Source: Mrakia gelida | Taxonomy: Eukaryota; Basidiomycota; Tremellomycetes; Cystofilobasidiales; Mrakiaceae | Length of the DNA: 64,000 bases | Reading direction: 5' to 3' | NCBI GenBank assembly: GCA_024345305.1 | Contig: BRON01000014.1 | Coordinates: 1,178,001-1,242,000, forward strand | Shown here: one piece after another, positions 57,893 through 64,000 of the stretch | How positions within the stretch are numbered: position 1 is the first letter of the stretch | Layout: the number at the start of each line of letters is the position of its first letter | The notes under the pieces: generated by a model | Told to the model about the DNA's origin: nothing | Databases searched by the model: none | Seen by the model: the letters and a program-made list of their open reading frames with translations, nothing else | Made by a program: the position numbers and the translations under genes

Positions 57893-59396
57893 TGGACGTC
57901 GTACACGCTGTATCAAGATCTGAGCTGGCTCATGCCATCACTAGTGAGTACTCAGCCATCGAAGTGAACGAAGACGGGGTCCAGAGCAAGGGAAGGGAAG
58001 GGAAGGGAAGGAGATGGGCGAGCTCGAGCTGACCTTTGCTTCCTTCCTCCTTCTTCAGTCGAGCCTCTCACCTTCTACTACGGTTAGTCTCGGCTCTCTT
58101 TTATGTCGCCACGGAAGCCTCTATCTAACCAATATCCCCTCGTGTCCTTCTAGCCTCCCTCGCCTACAGCGCCTACCGAGACTCGCTTCTTCACTTCCTC
58201 GCCCTCGTCCGACTTCGAGCTCGAGCTGGCACCCTCCTCCTCGCTCCCTCCTCCCTCTCTCTTCGACTCCACCTCTTCCACCTACCCAACGAGATCACAC
58301 ACGAGATCTACGACTACCTCTTCCACTCCCTCATCGAAACAGAGAAGCTCAAGGTCCTCGACAGGATCGGTCTCTGCCCTCGATCGGGAGCTTGCTTGAG
58401 TTTGACCAACTCGCACCGTCTCACCTCCCTCTGCCCTGCCTTGCAGATGGAGGAGAACTGGAGGATGATGGAATCGAGCTCGTCTCCTCCACCTTCGTCG
58501 CACATGGTCGAAATGGGAGGAGCTGAGGACGACACCACGCTGAACCTCGTCGAGGCCGAAGGGTGCGATTGCGACGAGTGCTCGAAGAGGAGACGCGAGA
58601 GGCGAGACGCCGCTATCGAAGAGGGCGGCGAGCTGGGAGGCGTCTGCTTGGTCGACTTCATCCCTTCCGCTCCCATCGACGGGTGCTGCTTCGAAGACGA
58701 AGCTCACGACTTGTCAGGGTCGACGACGGCAGTCGAGGATCATGAGCACGGAGCGTGTCAGAGACTGAGCTCCATCGAGGACGAGTTTTAGGCGGGATGT
58801 TTGATGCTGCCGAGTCAGCGGTACGTATTCTCTCTGCAGTTTCCGCTTTTACTCCTCGTACTGACTCTCGTGCGTGGCTTTCTCTTAATCTCCAGATGGG
58901 ATCCCTCGTCGCGTCGCTCGGACTCACCCTCTTCTCCCAACCGTCTCTTCGACTCTTCGGCGACGACGAAGCCTACGAGGAGGAACTTCATCTCCTCCCC
59001 GCCATCGTCGGGATCGGGTCCGTCTCGCAGGAGGAACAGTCCAAGGCCGATCTCGCGTCCTTCAACCTCGTCGCCGAAACCGGCTCACTCTCCTATGCCT
59101 CCAGCACAACGAACGACTGGGAGGACAAGGTCGCCGCTTCCCTCTTCTACGTCAAGGAACTTCCGAAGCTCACGACGAAGCAGATCGAGTCGTTCGCGAG
59201 GTTTGGGAAAGCGTTGAGGTTGCCGAAGGAGGAGGCGGTCGGGTTGACGAGGTTTTCGAAATTTGAGAGGAGGTATGAGGCTGGGAGGAAGAGGGAGTGG
59301 AAGAATGGGTGGGAGCCTTCGCTTGCAGTGGTTAACAAAGTATGTCTTGAGGAATCTGAGGGTGCTGGGTTCCCTTGGTACAACCATTTCGAGTAG
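57893..59396 (+). CDS. F-box-like/cysteine-motif protein, copy 2
   Basis: Paralogue of the gene at 24730. Exons 57893-57944, 58059-58082 (24 nt as in copy 1), 58154-58756, 58792-58820 and 58896-59396 give 402 residues. Shared landmarks: YRDSLLHFLALVRLR, LHLFHLPNEITHEIYDYLFH, LKVLDRIGLCP and CDCDECSKRRRE. The joint 58757-58791 is a 35-nt GTCAGA...TTTTAG segment. Without removing it the frame ends at TAG 58789 and the paralogous AAESA/MGSLVASLGLTLFS part is out of frame. The C-terminus matches the part of copy 1 that lies beyond its early TAG (WEPSLAVVNKVCLEE). Likely an E3 adaptor, by analogy only. Confidence 0.75.
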
Positions 59397-59971
59397 TCGT
59401 CGTTTCGTTCGCGTTTCTCGCTTACCTTTCGCTCTCGTTTTACGATCATGACGTTTCTATATGTCACACGCTGGCCCGCTCGTTTCAGCTCGAAAGGGAC
59501 TCAGCGAAGAGATCGAGCAAGAACGAGACGCGTCGTGCCTCTTCGCGTTTCCTCTTCTCTCCTTCCTCGCGACTTTGTTCTTTCCAGACCAAGTGAGACT
59601 TCTCTCCATCTGACATGTGCCTCAAAGCTCACATCCAATCAAGATAAAAAAACATAGCGTACAGAAGAAAGCACAAAAGGAAAAGGAGACGCGTCCCACT
59701 CGTCGAGCTCAAGCTTCAACCCAACACCAGCACCAACGACAAAACGCGAAGTAGATGATCTGCGAGAGGGAGAAGGGTGGAAGAATTCAGTTTGGGTGCG
59801 AATTCGAAGACGGAAACAGCGAGGAAGGGAGGACTGACTGAGGAAAGCTCGACGCTCGTTCGAGTTCGTCTCGTCGCGAAGAGAAGTACGATCTGAGAGA
59901 AGAGACGCAAGAAGAGAAAGCGATGGGTCAGCGACGAGTCAAAGGCCATCAGAGGGAGTTGAGAAGAAGGC
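59397..59971. other. Convergent intergenic region
   Basis: Downstream of two convergent genes. Two GAGACGCGTC motifs (59528, 59688). No gene; minus-strand splice-like signals near 59940 and 59895 may be 3' UTR introns of the F-box gene. Confidence 0.4.
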
Positions 59972-61174
59972 TCACCAGAGATCCCGATCCGCCTCGAGCT
60001 CCTCGTCAAGGAAAGCTCGCGTCGTCCCGTCCTTCAAAACGAGCCTCCAGCCCTTCGCGTTCGACCCCAGAGACACGGCCCATCCGCGAAGCAAGTTCCT
60101 CGAGCGTATATCCCGAGTCCCAATCCAAACGATCGAGTTCGCCCTCCATGGAATCCACCAGTACGAGTTCGTGAAAGACCCGTCGAGATGGGGGTCTGCT
60201 TCGTGAAGGTCAACGACCCACGTCTTCAACGGGAACACCGGCTTCCAATTATCCGAAGCAGACGAACAAGGGGGCCAGAGACCGAGGGGATGGTGGATGT
60301 AGGTCTGGCAACTTTGCAGACCTAGGCGAGCGACCGCGTCTCGCTGGAGCGGGGAACCGAGATCGAAGAAGTTGAAGATGAGATCGTTTCGATACGACCT
60401 GCTTCTCCACCAAGGTATGTGGTGAGAGATGTACTCCCGGAGGTTGAGCTCCTCGCCTTCGTACTCGTAGGGAGCCTGGTCGTCCTCGATGCACAGACCC
60501 TGGCGGAGGATGAAGACGGAGTGGAGACGCGGGAGAGGGAATTGGAGGTTGGAAAGCTGTAGGAAGGAGGGATCTCGATTTCGAAGAGCATCTCCTCCGA
60601 GGTGGTTATTCTTCGCCCTCTCCAGATCCCAAGGGATCCATACGAGGCCTCCATCCCGTCCTTGAACGAAGAGCTCCTTGACCCAGCTCTGCCGGTCGTA
60701 GAGGGAGGGTCGTCCCATCCCGAGTTCCCTCCCTCCTAGGATTCCGTCCTCCTCGTTGAAGAGGGTGATCCAGTCCTTTGATCGAAGAATGACGATGGAG
60801 TGGTAGAAGTGTGGAAGGACGAGGTGATAGAGTCCTTTGCAGGCGAGGAGAAGTTGGACGGGATGTGAAGGAGGGGAGGGGAAGGTGGTCGACGTCGATG
60901 GATCCTTTGAAGGAGGGAAGACGAAGAAGAGGATCCTTTCGATGACCTCGACGGGGACTCGATACGGAGTTGAAGGTGAGGAGGTTCGATTGAGCGAGGT
61001 GAGGGTGAGGGAGGGAGGAGAGGGATGGTCCGAGGGAAGGGAAGCCGGAGGAGGGAGGGAGGAGGAGAGGGAGGGATCCGTCGTTCGACGGTTGAAGGGT
61101 GTTCCTGGATGCTTGGATCGCTTCGGGAGTCGAAGCAGGCGTCGGAGGAGAGACGGAAGCTTGAGGAAGGGCAT
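59972..61174 (-). CDS. F-box domain protein, single exon
   Basis: One uninterrupted frame of 401 codons starting MPFLKLPSLLRRLLRLPKRS. An F-box motif lies near residue 70: YRVPVEVIERILFFVFPPSK, then LLLACKGLYHLVLPHFYHSI. The remainder is Trp- and aromatic-rich (GGLVWIPWDLERAKNNHLGG, SYWWIPWRANSIVWIGTRDI), giving a compact folded domain of unknown type. It is the only long single-exon gene in the window. A GTGAGC donor overlaps the stop codon, but splicing there also gives an immediate stop. Probably an SCF substrate adaptor. Confidence 0.78.
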   Translation of the reverse strand: MPFLKLPSLLRRLLRLPKRSKHPGTPFNRRTTDPSLSSSLPPPASLPSDHPSPPSLTLTSLNRTSSPSTPYRVPVEVIERILFFVFPPSKDPSTSTTFPSPPSHPVQLLLACKGLYHLVLPHFYHSIVILRSKDWITLFNEEDGILGGRELGMGRPSLYDRQSWVKELFVQGRDGGLVWIPWDLERAKNNHLGGDALRNRDPSFLQLSNLQFPLPRLHSVFILRQGLCIEDDQAPYEYEGEELNLREYISHHIPWWRSRSYRNDLIFNFFDLGSPLQRDAVARLGLQSCQTYIHHPLGLWPPCSSASDNWKPVFPLKTWVVDLHEADPHLDGSFTNSYWWIPWRANSIVWIGTRDIRSRNLLRGWAVSLGSNAKGWRLVLKDGTTRAFLDEELEADRDLW

Positions 61175-61375
61175 GGTGATGATTTTGAAGAAGATTTTCT
61201 GTTGGAAAGCTGACGGTTGAGAGTCAAGCGAAGGGAAGGAGGAGCGAAAGTTGAGCTCTCCTCCTTTTTCCCTCCTCCCTCTGCCGCTTCGCCTCTTCTC
61301 TCCCAACAACCTCTTCAGCACCACAAACCCTCTTCTCAACCTCTTCCCTCTCCCCTTCCGCCGACTCCTCGCTCG

Positions 61376-63529
61376 ATGTCCTTCCCTCCTCCTGGCGCTC
61401 CTGAGGAACGACGTCCTATGGTTCAGCTGAGGACGTCCAAGTATCGACCTGAGCCGCTGCTTCGACCTCGTTGTAAGGAGGATCACAACGTTTCCATCGT
61501 AGAGTTCATAGGAGTAGGACCAGAGGGGAGGCTAGTCAACTTCGAGAGAATCTTTGACTGTGAGTATCCGTTTCTCGTTTGTAGAAGGAGGAGAGAGAGA
61601 GCAAGTGGGAGGGGAGAGGAGGAAGGGACGGAGAGGGGTCGATGGAAGGGTTCAAGCTGCTTCTCGAGAAGTCGTCTTTTGAAGCACGAGTAGAACATGG
61701 CTCGACAGCCAGGAGCTGCAGCATCTCCCTGGGCTCGCTGCACGAGAAGCTTCTCGGAGGGAGCAGACGCAGCGAAGGGACCGTCCGCGAGCTCGAAGCA
61801 AAACTCCTTCCCTTTGATCCTTGCTGACTTTCCTCTCTCTCTCCCCTCTTTACAGTCACTTGGACGATCAAATCTATCCTTGAACTTCTCCGCTACAAGT
61901 GCAGGACCAAGTCAGATCAAATCTTCGAGATCAATTACAGCTGGAAGCAAGGAAATCTCCATCGAGAGCTCAACAGTGGTGAGCTCGCTCGTTCCTCCTC
62001 CCTCCCTCTTTTCGTTCGAGCTCTCCGCCTTGCCTTACATGGCTTTCTCTCATCCACTGACCTTGATCTATGCTTCTTTTCTTCCAGCTGAGGACGTCGA
62101 AGCCTTCGTCGAGCTCGGACATGGCTGGTGCCCTCAGGACACCATAATCGTCCACTTCTTCCTCCCTCCCACGGTCGCCGTCCTTGAAGAACAGCTCTAC
62201 CAGTTCCTCGGAACAATCCTCATGCAGTACGAACCGGAGTCGGCGTGGCCTTAGTCACCATCAACCCTACTCGATCCACCAGCGGTAACCATTGTCGTCC
62301 GCGTCGTCCAGAACAGGAGGAAGGAACTCACGGAGGTCGTCGAGGTCAAGTTCGGACGGACGCGGTCATCGCATCTCGTCGTCGTTCATGGCGGTCGCCC
62401 TCGCAGGAACTCCGAAGATGGATCAGTACCTCGCCTGGCGCTCTTCTTACCGGTCAAGACCGAATATCAACCAGGGTTTCGCTCCTTCCTCATCGTCGAC
62501 GACCGGCCCAACCATTCCCTCTCTTTCGACTCTCGACGACCCTCACCTCTCGTCCAACACTTCTACCCACCTCCCTCTACTCCCACCAACCATTCCAGTT
62601 CTCCCACCACCACTTCCACCTCTCCCACCACCCCTCGAACTGCGCCGGCGCTCTCCATCTCCCCTCCCACCCTCCTCTCCTCGTCCCAACCTTCAACACA
62701 ACCCTCTCATCGGCCCTCCCTCGCCTCACCTCCCACTCCTGACCCTTCCCCACCTCGCTCAACTCAATCCCTGGCTACTCCCCGTTCACCCGCACGCCCT
62801 CCCTTCCCACCCAAGTCGGCTCGACTCTCTCAGCTCCCAGCTCAACAATCCGCCCCCCCCCAAATCCCCGCCGAACCCGATTCCCTCCTTCCCCAATCTC
62901 TCCTCACGCCCTCGGTCGTATTCGCAAACCACTGCTTCGACCGCCGACGCAACGGTCCTTCCAGCCTTTGCTCGCCCGAGTCGCAACATCGTCGTCGGAA
63001 CGAGGGAGGGAGGCTTCGACGGACGAGCTCTCGACAAGTCGGGTGGTGCAGCTCAGGATCTCCAGGGAGGGGAGGCACGGGAAGAAGGTAGCATGCTGCG
63101 AGAGGACGGAAGAGGAGGAGGATGTCGGAAGGATGGTTATGTCTGGGAAACGGGGTTGGTCGAGGACGATGAAGGAAGAGGTTCGAAGTCGCTGTTTCGT
63201 TTCGCGTGAGTTCGCATTCCACTCCTTCCTTTTCGACTTCGAGCTCGAGCGGCTCTTGGACTGAGCTCGTTCGCTCTCGCTTTGTGTGGTTCTCAGCCTC
63301 GACCACATCCACATCCGTTTCGAGCTCGAACGCTGAGCTGTTGACGAGCTCGTCAACTCAAACCCAACTCAACCCATCGCCCTCATCCCATTCCTCGTCC
63401 TCTCCCTCGGTTCACCCTCCCTACCACCCTCTTAACCCACTCTCGCCGCAGAACTGGATCTCAGCATCTCGGCTCGACGTCGACGTGGATACTCGGGACG
63501 AAGACGAGCTGGGTGTGAGAGTGCATTGA
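61376..63529 (+). CDS. Paralogue family member C, interrupted
   Basis: Exons 61376-61559, 61856-61978 and one starting at 62088. The N-domain matches A and B: VSIVEFIGVGPEGRLVNFER, then FTWTIKSILELLRYKCRTKS and AEDVEAFVELGHGWCPQDTI followed by IVHFFLPP. The frame stops at TAG 62252 (157 residues), yet the same frame then stays open for 278 codons with good codon bias (TIVVRVVQNRRKELTEVVEV, then a Ser/Pro-rich tail). Near a run of nine C at about 62853 the bias moves to another frame, which reaches a GTGAGT donor at 63208 and, after an acceptor at 63298, ends at 63529. Read as one gene it would resemble A and B in layout. Either a decaying copy or one with sequencing errors. Confidence 0.55.
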
Positions 63530-63890
63530 ATCGAGGTGGGAGTGGATGGAGGAAGGGGAGGTAGATGTTCGAAGGAGGTCGACATCAAGAATCCTCGTGG
63601 TAGCAGGAGGGTGGATCAGAGCGGAGCCCTATTCTTACGATGTATGTCTCCTCTACTCCCACTTCCAGTTCTGGGACGAAAAGCACACCTTGTTTCCCTG
63701 GGGAAGAAGGGAAAAGAACGACGACGCGTCGTTCAACTTCTTCTTGCGCTCGCTCCCCCTTCGCCCCTCGCTTCAAGCCTTCAACCCCGCCACCCCCTGC
63801 GCTTTTTCCAACCTCTCGGTCGATGGCGTTTCAATTCCTTCGTTCCCTTCCAACTACATCTCTCTCTTCATCTCTCTCTTCGTCTTCTCG
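63530..63890. other. Intergenic region upstream of the last gene
   Basis: The final part matches the region upstream of 47794 (GCGCTTTTT tract, then a CCAACTACATC block before the ATG). One GACGACGCGTCGTTC palindrome at 63722. No gene seen. Confidence 0.4.
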
Positions 63891-64000
63891 ATGGGAAAAG
63901 GTGAGTTGCTCGTTCCTCCTTCGTCGTGTTCTCTTCGACTCCTCGCTGACGCCCTCTTCCCTCCTCTCTCTAACGTACAGTACCTTCAACCAAAACCTCG
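63891..64000 (+). CDS. Start of a paralogue of the cysteine-tail protein (partial)
   Basis: ATG at 63891 with a 10-nt first exon (MGK plus one base), a GTGAGT donor at 63901 and a GTACAG acceptor at 63980, then VPSTKTS to the window edge. The gene at 47794 also has a 10-nt first exon (MAK plus one base) and similar upstream sequence, so this is probably its copy. Truncated by the window end. Confidence 0.5.
   Translation, partial: MGKGELLVPPSSCSLRLLADALFPPLSNVQYLQPKP

Overview
The window looks like nuclear DNA of a GC-rich, intron-dense basidiomycete fungus. A red or anamorphic yeast of the Microbotryomycetes/Sporidiobolales type is my inference, not shown directly. Genes have many short exons, introns of about 50-200 nt, GTRNGY-like donors and strong CTGAC-type branch points. 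HIS7 is a fused glutaminase-cyclase as in fungi. No mobile element, rRNA or CRISPR array was recognised.

Layout, left to right. 1-16 kb is housekeeping: a Yippee-like zinc protein (-), an SLC2-type sugar transporter (+), an unrecognised 255-residue protein (-), an F-box-like protein (+), cytoplasmic dynein intermediate chain (+), then RRP1/Nop52 (-) and HIS7 (+) sharing a 390-bp divergent promoter. 16-24 kb holds an unrecognised minus-strand gene, a second copy of the F-box-like gene (+) and a 16-exon gene for a disordered nuclear-type protein (-). 24-32 kb is a plus-strand run: an F-box-like/cysteine-motif protein, a protein with two degenerate RNase III-like domains and three dsRNA-binding domains, and a BTB protein. 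31-47 kb is mostly minus strand: two long disordered proteins, several small or unresolved genes, and the largest member (A) of an unrecognised three-copy family. 47-52 kb has a small protein with a cysteine-rich tail (+) and a Fpg/Nei DNA glycosylase (-) with an optional lysine-rich tail. 52-64 kb holds family member B (+), a degenerate tandem-repeat tract, a head-to-head BTB/F-box-like pair that copies the 24-32 kb genes, another F-box protein (-), family member C (+, interrupted), and at the edge the first exons of a copy of the cysteine-tail gene.

Two themes stand out. Putative ubiquitin-ligase adaptors are frequent (five F-box or F-box-like, two BTB), and four gene types occur as local paralogues. 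Several genes carry an in-frame stop or a one- to two-base frame break inside otherwise conserved coding sequence. Some of these could be explained by GT...AG segments of only 28-39 nt, others only by decay, readthrough or assembly error. Exon models were built by eye from splice signals, frame continuity, codon bias and paralogue comparison. Where a model is forced or unresolved, the entry says so.
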